From Mycoplasma sp. CSL7503-lung (GTDB taxonomy: Bacteria > Bacillota_I > Bacilli_A > Mycoplasmatales > Metamycoplasmataceae), in assembly GCF_025515455.1 (NCBI RefSeq), contig NZ_JAOPHP010000004.1, positions 1 through 56,490 of the forward strand: a stretch of DNA of 56,490 bases, in the 5' to 3' direction. The position numbers and the translations under genes are program-made. Positions 43,001 to 56,366 of the stretch are shown here, in pieces (position 1 is the first letter of the stretch; the number at the start of each line of letters is the position of its first letter). The notes beneath the pieces are model-generated. The model was not told where the DNA came from, searched no databases, and saw only the letters and a program-made list of their open reading frames with translations.

Positions 43001-46000
43001 TAATATTAGTTTAGCTAATTCGGATAAAAATCTTCAAACAATATTAAGTGATTTTAAAGATTCTTTAAATTATTTAAGAAGATTAGAACAAGAATTTGGA
43101 TTAAATAATTTTGATGATTTAATTAAAAGATACTTTTCTATTATTTCTAATCCAGTTTTTATGAGTTTAGGTTTTCGTGGTGAAAACGATACTAAAGAAC
43201 AACGTATTAAATGGATAGCGGCAATTTTTAAACCAATAATAGAATATAGATTCAATTTATATGAAACTAATAACAAATTAGTTGAAGATTATACAGAAAA
43301 AATTGATGAACTTGAAAATGAAATAAATGAATTAAGTTCTAAGGAAGAAAAAGATACTGAAAAAATTGCACAATTAAAAGAAATGAAGCAAAAATACGAA
43401 GTTTTTGCAGAGTATTATAAAGAATTGGCGTCTCAAGCAGAAATGGATGAAGATTCAAGTTTTGGAAAAATTGCAAATGGAGCATATGATATTTTAAGTG
43501 AACATTGAGATAATGAAGATTTTGAAGAAGGTGGGGAAATGGAATATGATTTCGAAGAAGAAAATCCTGCCGCTTGAGAACAATTTAAAACTCAAATAGA
43601 TAGATTTAATACAGATGTAACAGAATATACAAAACTTAGAGATAAAACTTACGATTCAGCAGAAGCTTTCACACGTAAAAGTTCCGATTACGCAGATCAA
43701 TTAAAATTAAGTTTTGATGCATTTAATGAAATTGAATCAAAATATAAAACAGTAATGGATCAAACCTTTGAGAACGCAAAGAAAATAATTAATAGAGATA
43801 TTGCTTCAAAAGTATGATTAGAAGCTATGAATAATTCTGAAGGATTAACAATTTCAAAAGAAAACCCTTTATATGTTTCAAATTCTAAAATTGACTTAAT
43901 CCAAAAATTAACTAAAGCTGGAATTATAACACCAGAGACCAATTTAGTAGAGTTTAGTGAAAATAATATTTTCAATGTAAAACTAAATAAAGTAGAGAAA
44001 AAAGGGACAAAACTTTATCTAACACTTAAAGAATATGTTAATAATGAAGGAAATGATTTTGAAAGTTATTTAAATACTAGATTTGTTAAGTTTAATGTAG
44101 ATGCAAATATTGATGAAAAAGAAAATGGTGATATCCTTGATCAAGTAAAAGATTTATTTAATGTCATTGAATATAAATCAGTAGTGCAACCATTCGCAAT
44201 TAAAGAAGAAGGAAGCAAAAATATTAGTACACCAGAAGGTGTTAAAAATGTTTCTACATATAGTGTTTATGTAGAAGCTTATGACGGTTTTGCTAGTTCG
44301 CTAGTTAAAAAAGTTCCTTGAGCAACTGAAACTCTTGAAGGAGAGCATTTAGTAAGAAAATTAAATTCTGAAGGTGAATTTGAATATGTTTTAGAAAACG
44401 GAAAATATTTTGGATTAAATCCGGATTCACGTGTTGGTATTTGATCATTAATTGCAATGAATAACAAAAATTACAAAGGGCTTGCAGCTGATTTTCTTAA
44501 ATTTGTTGCTGCCCATGAATATGGTCACCATATGACTTTAAATTCAGCACAAGATTTAGGTGATAAAGGTAACAAACCAATTTTTGGTTCTGCATTAACA
44601 CCTGGTTCAACACCTAATATACAAAATTATTACAAAAGAGATGTTATTGATTTATACTTAAAAGCTAGAACTCATTTAAGTTTAAATTCTTCACCACTTC
44701 TAAATCAACCTAATATTGTTTCTGAAGAAAATGATGGAGAATACTTATTATTTAATTTACCTAAAAAAGAAAATAACGAAATTATTAATGATGAGTCAAC
44801 AGTTGAAAAACCTGAAAATGTTTGAGGGAATAAAGTTGGTAATGAAAACCTAAAAGAAGCGTTATTAAATAACAATCGTAGATTTTTACAAACATACGAA
44901 GGTCTTCTTAAGGCAACTGAATCACGTAGAGAACAAAACGGATTAACTTCTGCAGAAGATAAAAAATGATTAAATGTTTCTGACCTATGATTGATGAATA
45001 CATTAGATCAAAACTCAGGTACACTTAACCCATCAAAAAATTCAGATGAACAATATCCTGTAAAATATATGGTTCAAGATGTAGATGGAGTTTGAAGATT
45101 TAAAAAAGCGTCTTTAGATATGCTTAAAGGTAAAGCTAAAGATGGTATGGGTAATTTAATAGATTTTTATGAATATAATGGAGAAATATTACCTAAAATT
45201 GTTGAAGGCGAAAGAAATGATAAGGGTGAATTTATTAAGATAGATAAAGTTTTAATCTTTAATAAAGACAAAACTCCTATTATAAATGTTCCTTTAGGCA
45301 TTGATTTTACATCCGCCGAAAATAACCCTTTTTATCAAATTGGTAAACAAGGAACAAATACAAACGTTAATATAACACTACAATATGTAAACAAACAAAT
45401 TAAAGATGCTGAAGATACAATTAAATCACTTATTGTAGATAATTACTCAATTAATGGGTGAGATTCGAATACATCTAACACTTCGTTAGAACCAAAAACT
45501 AGTGTTGAATTCCCACTTTTAGGAACTTTATTCACAGAACTTGGTCCAAATTACAATAAAACATTATTATTACCGTATTTAGATAACGTAAAATCAAGAA
45601 AACGTAGTGATGGCGGAATAAATGCAGCTTACTTTATTGCTAAATATTATGGAGAAGATGGAGAAGTTCTTTATGATAGATTCGCAAAAATTAATAAAAA
45701 CAATATTATCAAAAACCCATTAGTTCAAGAAGAATTTTATTTAAATCCATATTCTGAAAAATCAAAAGCAGATTCATCATTTGTTGATGTAATACTTGAA
45801 TTATATTTAGGTACAGGGGGTACTTACGAAACTCTTTCTGCCGGTGGTAAACATGTATTGTGATTAAGCGAAAATGAACAATATTTACCAAACGTTAATT
45901 TAAAACAAATTTTTACAACTGGTTTTCTAGATGGACAATTAAGTGCTGATATTTTAAAACAATTAGAACAAAAACAATTCATGGATTGAATGAGTCCTTT

Positions 46001-48041
46001 TGTTGCTAAATTTATCGGACGTGATGTTGCAAATAATAGTTTCTTAATGATTAACGGAAGCGGTGATGTAGTTTCAAAAAATACTATAAACCCAACTCTT
46101 CCTAATTTTGCTGAATTTCGTACATTAAAAATTAATCAAGGAATTGTTGCTAAAGATATTGAAAACAATCTATTTAATAGTTACTATGTAACAGGTACTA
46201 ACGGAATCAAAAATTATGGTTTCGATATTCAATTTAATGATTTTGATACATTCCTTGCTTTCACGAGTGTTGATACAACAAAAGCAATTTTAGATGTTGA
46301 AAATAATGTTGTAAATTGAGATTTAGACTATGTTAAAGCTAGATTTGATATTCCTAAATTTGCAAGAGAATTAAAAATAGCTTTAGCTAAAGAAGAAAAT
46401 TTAACTTCTGAAGAAAAAGCTTACTATAATAAATTAATAGAAAGCAATAATGAACAACAATATGCTAATGAAATAATGAAAAGATTCACTAATTCATCAT
46501 TAAACTTATTTACAAGAGATCATACATTTAAACAAATAAGAGATAAAATCAATGAAAGTAAGGAAAATGAATTAAGATACGGTTGAATTTTTGATAAAGA
46601 TTTAGGATACGGTTTATTTAAATCAGACGGTGTTGTTGTAAGCGACAAAGCAAGAGAAACTGATCAATGATCAATTTCTGTTAAAAAATTCTTTGACACA
46701 TATCAAAGTTTTGCGGATGAAAATCAGGTTGGCTTAGACCAATTTTCATTATTTGATGATTTAATTTTAGACGATAAAATTCAAATGTATACAACTCAGC
46801 TTTTATACAATTTAAGACTTTCAAAATTCCAATTTAAAGATATATTATTATCATTTGCAAGAGGAAAAACCAAAAAAATTAAACCAACTTCTGATGTTGA
46901 AGCTTACTTCAAAACAAAAACAGAACGTAAATTTAATGAATTATTCTCAGATTATACATATTCATTTGCTGAAACAATCAACCGTGATAACTTACAAATA
47001 ACATATTCACCTTCTCAAGATGAATATAGAAACTTACCAAGCTTTTTATCAGGGTTAAATGAATCAAACACAGGTTTAGAATATGTTTTAGATGGTTCAT
47101 ATACAGCTAAATGAAGAGATTTAATGTTTAAGTTTAAAGGCGAAGAAAAAGAAACTGTTCAAAATACAATTGTTGAATTTGAACAAAAAAACGATAATGA
47201 AGATAAATATAGATCAGAAAAAATAGGTACATCATATTCACCAAGTGATTTAGCATCAAACGATAATTTCTCTGATGATCAAAATAAATCTCCATTATAT
47301 TTAGGACGTTTCCAATCAATTAATAATGGTTGGTTTAAAGATCGTTGATATAGAGATTTTATTAATTTTAGACTTTATGATGATGAAGGTAACTCAATTC
47401 AAGATGATACAATACGTATTACTGATTTAGAAGGTAATGTTGTAGCAGATAGGGCTAAAGCTTATTGAGAATACTATATTCAATCTCAAGGTGTTGGAAA
47501 ACGTAATGTTTCTAATATTTGAAGAAACACCGATAAAGATGCAATAGCTATGTTTGGTTATCTAAATAATGAAGATATAAATAAAGCTGATTATTTAGTA
47601 TTTGAAGATTTAGAAACAAAAGAAATTAAAACAGTTAAAATTAACAAAAAGAACAGTAGTAATATGTTTTATTACAAAACACAAAATGTTAATAATGAAA
47701 ACGATCCAACTTCACGTCATTGATTAGCTGATGAAAGATATAATTATACTGATTCAAATGGTCATCATCAAGGACAAGGGTTTACTGCATGAGTAAGTGA
47801 TTATGCAATCATGTCTAATTATTCAAACAAATTATTAACACCAAATCATGAATATAAAATTTACTTTTCAGATAATTCTAGAGGAACAAAAACATTAGAA
47901 ATAGATTTAGGTACAGCGGAAAGTATTTCAGAAAATGGTAAGACATTTTCACAAGCACCTACATCAATTTACTTAAAAGAAATTGATGGTAAAAAAGTAC
48001 CTGTATTCAAAGTTGGAGTTCAATTTAATGGAACTAAATAA
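40062..48041 (+). CDS. PDxFFG surface protein with HEYGHH metalloprotease-like motif (copy 2, enlarged)
   Basis: 2659 residues against 1798 in copy 1. An N-terminal membrane segment (YVISAALIFAATATTISLL, about residues 19-38) precedes PDAFFG at 194-199, with NASDSLLY as in copy 1. HEYGHH is at residues 1485-1490 (KFVAAHEYGHHMTL). The distances from start to PDAFFG and from HEYGHH to the end (1174 residues) nearly equal those of copy 1, so almost all the extra length, about 850 residues, lies between the two motifs. That part is rich in heptad-like Glu/Lys/Leu (about residues 440-715 and 840-1140) and looks coiled coil. Near the C-terminus GKTFSQAPT and VGVQFNGTK match copy 1. Likely exposed at the cell surface. 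Confidence 0.85.
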
Positions 48042-48053
48042 AAAAGGAGAAAG

Positions 48054-51047
48054 ATGAAATCAAGAAAAAAAATAAAAACATTTTTATTAGCAATTAGTTC
48101 TTTTTCAATTCCTCTTGTTGGTGTTGCTTGTTCGCAATCTTCAACTAAAGAAGGAGACAAAGAAGTTAACGGTCTTAAGAATGAAAATGAAAAAGTTAGA
48201 CTTAATGCAAGTGTATTAAATTCTGTAAAAGACTATAATTTAGGACTTGCAGCTAATCCAATTAACTCTTTAAATTACATTAAGTACCCTTCTGTTAATA
48301 AAATATTACCTTCATTAGTTGAATCACCAATTAAATCTGGACCTAATGAAGCTATTAAAAGAATCGCTAATATACCAAGAATGAACTGAGGGTTATATCA
48401 ATCTGAAGATGGTACAGTTGATACGTTTTTAAAGGAGAATCCAAATCCAGAAAATTCAGGAATGTTTTATTCTTTAGATAATTTTGGATCTGCTCCTGGA
48501 ACAATAAATACTGACCAAACAGAATATTATTCAGTAAATTCAATTATTACTACAAATAATAAATTTTTAACATCAAACATATTTTTAAATGACGGACAAA
48601 GTAAGTGAAGTAACGGTGATTCTGTTACTGCAGATGATTATATCGACGGAATCCATTATATTTTAGATTTAGAAACAGGTTCTCAAAGAATAACATCTAC
48701 ATTACAACGTAAATTCCAAAATGCAAATGAATTAATGCAAGCTCAACAAGAATATATTCAAAAACATAATGTTGCCTTTAAAAATCCTTTTGCTTACCCT
48801 CCAGTTATAGAGGTTAATGGTAAATGAGAATATGATGTATTTAATCCTGATTATCAACCTTGAGCATCGCAAAATATAGGAGATGATGAAGAAGTTTTAA
48901 AAATTAAAAATAACGCTTTAGCGTTAGGTTTATATTCTGGTAGAATGTACTGAAATTATGATAATAAAACAATTTTAAGTGCTATTCCTTATTCTCCTGA
49001 TTTTGATTTTGAAGCAGAAGATACATTAATTATGTTACCTAATCCAGAATATTCACTAAAACTTCATACTGAAAAAGAATTAGAAACCATACCACAAAGA
49101 TTACCAAAAAGAATTAGAAAGTATTTATATTTCGATCCTAAGCAAACTGTTTCTGATGATTTTAAATCATTATTAAAAGAATCAAGAAGTTTAAAACATA
49201 AAATGGGTGATTTAAAGTATTCTGAAGAAACTAAAAATGAATATATTGAAAAAATTAATAAATTATATAAAAATTTAGTTTCTAACGGACAAACAACACT
49301 TGATAATGATTTTGTTAGACAACTTAACCCTAAAAAATATTTTAAAAATAGACTTTTAGGTCTTGATGAGTATACTTTAAGAATCGGTTATGACGAATAT
49401 GAACCTTCAAGTATTAATAGTGCATATCGTGATTTAGAAGGTGAATTAATCCCTGTTAACAGATTATTTATAGAGTCAATAGGTGGGATTAAAGAATTTG
49501 GACTTAAAAAAGAAAACTTTTTAACTAATGGTCCATTTAACATTGATGATCTTGTTTTAGGTCCACAAGGTTATGTGTTGCTTACTAAGAATAATCAGTA
49601 TTATTCTGCTTCTAAAACAATAAGTGATAGAATTAAAATATTCTTTTCAAATGAGCCAAATATTAATTCTGCTATGTTTGAAGATGGGTATATTTCAGCA
49701 ACAAGAATTCCATCGGTTTTACAATGAGATTATTGATCAAATTTAGCTACAAGAAAATACATGAATAAATCAAATGGTTTTGGTACTATTGCTCTTGGAT
49801 TTAATTTAGATAAGGAAACTAATAAAGATTCTTTTGTTAATGATCAAGATTTAAGAAATGCTATTTATTATGCCGTTGATAGAAATGAAATGTTAAATAT
49901 AGTTGGATGAAATACCTCATTCCCTGTTATAACATGAACTGCATTCGGTCAAGCTTCTTCAAGTTTTGGGGATGCTGTAGAGGCTGGTTTTGAACATGAT
50001 TATATGTATGCAAAATACGGAACATATCCTCAAGATCAAAGTGATTCATCGAATTATTTAAACCAAACAGTATTTAAAAAATCTAAAGAACAAGCAGATA
50101 AAAACAATTGAGGAATACCAATTCCTGTTCAAAACTATACACACATTGATCATATTTCAAAAGCTATGAAATTTGAGACAGTTGATAGAACCGACAAAGG
50201 TTACCATTTAGATGTTGCTAGAGCATATATAAATAAATTTAAAGAAAAACATCCAGGTGTAAATCATGTTACTTTAAGATTTATTTCTAATTCTACAGAT
50301 GAACAAAAAAATGCTGGTTTAGCACTTAAAGATTTTATGCAAAAAGCCTTTGGTGATTTTATTGAAATCGATATTAAAAACTTACCAGAAAATGTTTATG
50401 AAGATTGAAGAACTACAGGTAAATTTGATTTAATTTATCGTAATTTTGATACCTTTGGAAGTGATATTTATTCTTACATAAGAGTTTTCCTAAAACCAGA
50501 TGAAATAAATTCAAGTCAACAAAAAACAACCGGTTTTAGAAATAATCCTGTTGGAAGTTGAATTTATAATGATTATTTTAAAGGTTTAGGTTATTCAAGA
50601 GATGAAAATAATAATTTAGTTATCAAAAATGAAGAAGACAAAGTTAAGATAGAAGATCTTAAGCAAAGATTGAGAATTTTAGGTGGTGAAGAAGCACCGA
50701 ATAAGCCAAAAAGTCCAAATGTTTGAGAAAAAATAGTCGATCTTTCAGTTATGTACAACGATGAAAGTTTAAATGATTATACTCAACGTTATTTAAGATT
50801 CTTTACAAGTCAGTTTACTGAAAAAGAAAAAGAAGAAGGATGAACTGAGGTTATTGCTTTTGCTGTAATTGCAGGTTTTGAAAAAATAGTGCGTGAAACA
50901 GCGCCTGTTATCCCACTTATGGAAGTAGATACATATTGAGAAGTTACAAGAGTTAATGGAGTTAGTGGATTATATTCATATTCATTACAATATGCTTATG
51001 ATGTTCTTAACCCACCTGTTGCTAATTTACCAACTATAATTAAATAA
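48054..51047 (+). CDS. oppA: Oligopeptide ABC transporter substrate-binding lipoprotein OppA (copy 2)
   Basis: 997 residues. The lipobox GVACS (Cys near residue 25) follows a hydrophobic segment. The SBP body shares LNYIKYPSVNKILPSLVES, PFNIDDLVLGPQGYVLL, VTLRFISNSTDEQKNAG and FPVITWTAFGQ with copy 1. It is a family-5 peptide-binding protein on the outer membrane face. AAGGAG precedes the ATG, 12 bases after the PDxFFG gene; 12 bases separate it from oppB. Confidence 0.92.
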
Positions 51048-51059
51048 GGAGAAAAATAG

Positions 51060-52139
51060 ATGAAAATAAAAAATACAAATAATTTTGTAACGGAAAATGA
51101 ACTGAATTTTAAAGATAAAAAATTAATTAATAATAATTCATTTGTTGACTTTGCAAATAAAATTAAACCAAAAACATCACTTGTAAATGAAGTTTTTAAT
51201 ACTCAATCAAGTTTAGTTAGAGCATTAAGAAGACTTTTTATTATGGCTTTTGAATTCTTTACTATAGCTTGAATAGTTGTAACAATTACATTCTTCTTAA
51301 TCAACTCAATACCTGGTTCTACAACCTTAACATCAGGATTAGATGAAGCGTCAAAAAAAGCGATTGAAGCACAATATGGTTTGGATAAACCGCTATTTCA
51401 AAGGTATTTAATTTATTTACAAAACTTGTTCCATGGTAATTTTGGAATTTCATATTCAGTATTTCCGGGACAAAATATTAATGATTTTGTTTGAGTAAGA
51501 TTTTACAAATCTTTCTTAATCGGAATATTTTCGGTTATGTTAACTTTAGTTATTGGAATACCAATTGGGGTTTATGTTGGTATGAATCCTGATAAATTAC
51601 CTGATCATATTGCTACTGTGGTTGTTTCAATTTTCTCATCAATCCCATCATTAGTTTTTGCCTTATGACTATTATTATTAGGTCGTATCATTAATATACC
51701 TTATTTATATGTAGAAACCGATATTACAACTTATATATTACCTGGTTTAGCACTATCATTGGGTTCAATTATTGTTTATATTAAATATATTAGAACAGAA
51801 TTAAATCGTGAGCTAAACTCACAACATGCTAAGTTTTGTTATTTAAAAGGACTATCAAAATCAAGATTTGTATGAACACACGCTCTTAAACCGTCATTAT
51901 TCCCAATCGCAACATTTTTCCCTGTAGTTATTTTTGGTAGTTTTATCGGTAGTTTGTTTGTTGAACAAATATTCTTTATTACAGGTTCTGGTGGTTTATT
52001 ACTTAATGCTATTACTTCAAAAGATTACAACATCATCTTATTCATGGTTACAGTATTCTCATTATTAACAATTCTCTCATATACAACTCGTGACGCACTT
52101 TATAAATTAATTGATCCACGTGTAAGAAGAAGAAAGTAG
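51060..52139 (+). CDS. oppB: Oligopeptide ABC transporter permease OppB (copy 2)
   Basis: 359 residues. A polar N-terminus of about 65 residues leads into the first membrane helix (FFTIAWIVVTITFFLINS) with SIPGS, and the FHGNFGISYS segment follows. Later helices include LTLVIGIPIGVYVG. The EAA loop region YLKGLSKSRFVWTHALKPS and the C-terminal IDPRVRRRK match copy 1 closely; the N-terminal tails differ. AAGGAG lies upstream. Confidence 0.94.
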
Positions 52140-52144
52140 GAAAA

Positions 52145-53122
52145 ATGATTTTTAAAACAAAAAAACAACATGTGTCACCGAATAATGAACACGGTAAAGA
52201 TTTAGCTCCAAATCGCTTTATCCAACCGCTTAATTATAAAAAATGAGAGTTAATTGGTAATTTACTTGAATACCATGAATCTAAAAATATTAAAAAACAA
52301 CAAAATAAATGATCAGAATTATTTTATAGATATTCTAGAAGTTATGCAGGTGTATTTGGTCTAATATTATTTCTAACAATCGTTATTAGTTCGCTTATAA
52401 TTCCTTTTTTCACAAGAAATCCTGAAACTTTACATATAGAAAATAAATATGAAAACTTTTTTGAAAATGGTTCTATTTTTGGAACAGATTATTTAGGTCG
52501 TGATCTATTTGGTCGTTTATGATGAGGGTTAAGGTATTCTCTTGCTCTTGCTTTAGTTACTACAATTATTCAGGTTGCTATTGGACTATTGATAGGTATA
52601 ACTATGGGTCACTTTAGAATTTTTGATACCATTATGACATACATAATTAAAATTATTTCTAATGTGCCGTCAATAATTATTTTAATTGTTATAACAATAG
52701 TTTGAAAACCTACATTCTGAGTTATAGTATTCGCTCTTACTTTTACATCCTGAACAGGTATCGCAAATCAAATGAGGTCTCAAGTTTTAAGAGCTAAAAA
52801 TTTCGAATGAGTCGCAGCTTCAAGCATTTTAGGTACACCTACTTATAAAATTCTTCTTAATTATTTGCCTGTTGTAGTTCCACTTTTAGTTACAGAAATA
52901 GTGTTCCACATTCCTGGTGTTATTCTTAGTGAAACATCCTTAGCATTCATTGGATTAAGTATTGATATACCTACTTTAGGAAACTTAATTTCAGAAGGTT
53001 CTAAAGTATTTACAGCATATCCAAGATATGTTTTAATTCCGTCTACTATGCTTGTTTTACTTACAACTTCAATTCAGTTAATATCTGCAAGTGTCCAAGA
53101 TTCATTATTAAGACAAAGATAG
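52145..53122 (+). CDS. oppC: Oligopeptide ABC transporter permease OppC (copy 2)
   Basis: 325 residues. A cytoplasmic tail of about 75 residues is followed by the first membrane helix (AGVFGLILFLTIVISSLI), the hallmark FGTDYLGRDLFGRLWWGLRYSL, the EAA loop EWVAASSILGTPTYKIL, then PGVILSETSLAFIGL and IPTLGNLI. The last 50 residues (YVLIPSTMLVLLTTSIQLIS, ASVQDSLLRQR) are nearly the same as in copy 1, while the N-terminus differs. Five bases after oppB. Confidence 0.94.
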
Positions 53123-53128
53123 GAAAAT

Positions 53129-55003
53129 ATGAAAGTAAAATCAAAAAGATATAAAAAACCTAAGTTTAAGACAAAAAAATCTAAAAAAGAAATAGATTAT
53201 ATATTTATTAGACAATATGAAGATGTAGTAGAATATGTAACTGAAACAAATCAAGAAGAAGTAGAAAATACTATTTATGCAGAAGCAGACGAAAATAACG
53301 ATGAAAATATCGAAGTACAAGAAAAATTAGACGAAAAAAACATAGAGATTAACGAAGAAAAAAATATTATCCAAGAAGAAAAATTAGAAACAGAAAATAA
53401 CAAAGAGCAAAACACTACTATTCAAGAACCAAAACAGGAATTAGAAGAAAAGACAATTAAAAATATAGATGTAAAGAACATAAATATAGATAATTGAAAA
53501 ACATTATCTTATCAAGAAAAAATTAAATATTATTCTTCAACAATGAATACTAATTTAAGTTCTAATCTTGAATTGAATAAAGCTCCATATACAAAACTTT
53601 ATCCTGAAATAATTAAAAAACTTGCAAAACCTCATCCCAAGAATTTATTAGAAGTTAGAAAAGATAAAAATAAATCATTTTTAAGAGGTATTGTAGATTT
53701 TTGATCAAATATCTTTAATAAATTAAAGAATTTATCTAAATTAAAAAAACAAAATCCAACTTTGGAATTTCAAAAATACATTGATAACGCAAAAACAGAA
53801 CATGTACTAGATCAAGATTTAAAAGTTGCTGCCAAAATAGAAGATATTTATTTAACATTTAAAAACCCTGCGAATCCAAGCGAAAAAAACTTAGTTTTAA
53901 GAGGGCCTTCTCTTAAGGTTTATGAAGGAAAAATACACGCAATTATTGGTGAATCAGGTTCAGGTAAATCAGTTATAACTTCACTTTTATATGGACTTAC
54001 AGGAAATAATTCTATTATAGAATCGGGTTCTGTTAAATTATATGGTTTAGAAGTTCATAATTTCAACCTATTTAATTGAGAAAAATCAAAATTAAGAGGA
54101 AGAATTGTTAGTGCAGTTTTCCAAAACCCTATGTCAATTTTAGATCCTACAATGAAAGTCGGGAGACAAATTACTGAGGGAATGTTAATTAATGGTATTA
54201 CAAAAACCAAAAAAGAAGCAATAGAAGAGGCTATTAAGTATCTTAAATTAGCTAAAATTAATAACCCTGAAAAAGTAATGAATTTATATCCACACGAACT
54301 TTCTGGTGGTATGATTCAACGTATTGCTATAGCAGCCATAGTTAGTTTAAAACCTAAAATATTGGTTATGGACGAACCTACAACAGCACTCGATCCAACA
54401 GTTCAAGCTTTAGTTTTAGATATAGTAAGGGAATTACAAGAAAAATTTAAAATTGCAATTGTGTTTATTACTCACGATTTAGGAGTTGTTGCTTCTATTT
54501 CTGAATTTATTAACATTATGTATGCTGGTCAAATAATTGAATCTGGTACACGTGAAGAAATTTTAATGCACCCACAACATCCATATACTTGAGGTTTAAT
54601 TTCGTCAATGCCTGATTACAATAATGACGAGCGTTTAAGTGTTATCAAAGGTGCGGTTCCATCTTCACTTAATGATATTCAAGGAGATGCATTTGCTATC
54701 CGTAACGATTATGCATTAGGAAAAGATCTAGAGGAAGAATCTGACTTTTATTATTTATCAGATACTCACTATGTAAAATCTAGTTTATTAGATAAAGAAG
54801 CTCCGTTTTATCGTCCGCATAAAATTATTGAAAATCTTTGAAAAAGATATTTTAACCGTTTAGAAAAACTTTATGGAGATAATTATTTTGTAACTCACAA
54901 TGAATATTTGAAAAAATTAAAAGAAACAGAAGTGTATAATGAGCAAGTTGTTGAATTAATAAAAAAACAAGAAGAAAGTGAACAGGAGCAAGTAGATGAA
55001 TAA
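53129..55003 (+). CDS. oppD: Oligopeptide ABC transporter ATP-binding protein OppD (copy 2) with long N-terminal extension
   Basis: 624 residues, 163 more than copy 1. The first 25 residues (KSKRYKKPKFKTKKSKKEI) match copy 1. They are followed by a Glu/Asn/Lys-rich, probably disordered stretch (to about residue 125) and a further polar segment to about residue 230. The ATPase domain has Walker A GESGSGKS (about 274), signature LSGGMIQR (about 391), Walker B ILVMDEPTTALD (about 412) and FITHDLGVV. A further charged C-terminal tail adds about 45 residues (WKRYFNRLEKLYG to VDE). The stop overlaps the oppF ATG by 8 bases. Confidence 0.94.
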
Positions 55004-56330
55004 AGAAAAAAAATATTATGTTGAATCTAATTGACTTGGCAAAAAACAGTACCGTGTAATTAGAGAAGGTACTGATCAAATGCTAAATTCTGTTGATAAA
55101 GAAAAAATTCTTGAAATAAGAAATATGGACGTTACATATGGACACGGTGCTAAAACTTTTTATGCACTTAAAGATTTCAATTTAAATATTTACAAGGGTG
55201 AGGTTTTAGGTTTAGTCGGTGAATCAGGTTCTGGTAAAACAACGGCTGGTAAAGCAATTATTGGCTTAACTCCTCATAGTTTTGGACAAATTAAAATATT
55301 AGATAGAGTAATACCTAAAAATAAAAATAAAGTATTTAAGTGATCTAAAAAAGGAAAAGATATTATTAACTTTATGGTCAATAAAGTTCAAATGATATTC
55401 CAGGATCCTACTAATAGTTTAAATCCATTTAAAGATGTTGAATCAATTATTGGTGAAGGTCTAACTAATACAAAAAATGCGAAAGAAATCTATATTTATA
55501 ATTATGACAGTAGAGTTAAAAAAGAGATTTATGGAGAATTATGTAATATTCACCACAAAGAATTTTTTGGTGAATATGAAAAATGATTAGATAAAGAATT
55601 AGCAATTGATGAACAAAAAGCTTATCAAGCTTTTTACGGAGATTTTTATTCAAAAGTTAGAGAACTAAAAAATAATTATTTGAATAAGTTTTTAGATAAA
55701 TATATCATTGAAAGAGAAAGAATTAGTAAACTTACTGAAAAGGAAGCTAAGGCATTATTGATTAGAGAAATATTAAGTTCAGTAGGTTTGGATGAAACGG
55801 TATTAGGGAGATATCCATTAGAATTTTCAGGTGGTCAACAACAACGTATTGGTATTTGTAGAGCAATTGTTCTTAAACCACAAATTTTAATCGCTGATGA
55901 GCCTATTTCAGCACTAGACGTTTCTATTCAAGCTCAAGTTATAAATATTTTTAAAGAGTTAAAAGAAAAGTATGATTTAACAATTTTATTTATAGCACAC
56001 GATTTACGTATGGTTGAATATATATCAGATCGTATTGCTGTTATGAATAAAGGTACTCTTTTAGAAGTCGGTCCTGCTAAAACAATAGTTCATAATCCGC
56101 ATCATCCTTACACACAAAGTTTACTTGATGCAGTTCCATCTATCGAAGCAGAAAAAGGTTCTTTAGTTGGAGAAACATATGATCCCAATATTCATAATTA
56201 TGATGAGGAAAATCAACCTAAATGAATTCAAGTTGGTGAACAGCACTTTGTTTTAGCTTCCGAAAATGAAATTGAAGGTTTTAAACAAAAAGCAATAGAA
56301 TATAGAAATAAAAAAAATAAATCGAATTAA
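54996..56330 (+). CDS. oppF: Oligopeptide ABC transporter ATP-binding protein OppF (copy 2)
   Basis: 444 residues. Walker A GESGSGKT (about residue 76), Q-loop FQDPTNSLNP, the mycoplasma insert with HHKEFFGEYEKW, signature FSGGQQQR (about 278), Walker B ILIADEPISALD and HPYTQSLLDAVP at the C-terminus are present. The ATG at 54996 overlaps the oppD stop (ATGAATAA). The start is supported by the matching length and the N-terminal Lys/Tyr-rich segment, although it is less similar to copy 1 there. Last gene of the operon. Confidence 0.95.
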
Positions 56331-56332
56331 AA

Positions 56333-56365
56333 AAAGTAAACTAAACATAAAAGTTAGTTTGCTTT
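56333..56365 (+). terminator. Terminator of opp operon copy 2
   Basis: AAAGTAAACTAA and TTAGTTTGCTTT pair over 12 positions with one T-G wobble, directly after the oppF stop. Confidence 0.75.
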
Positions 56366-56366
56366 C

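Noticed and set aside
47134-47319. Minus-strand frames inside PDxFFG copy 2 and other long genes
   Set aside because: Each lies wholly inside a strongly supported gene and has no start signal or family resemblance.
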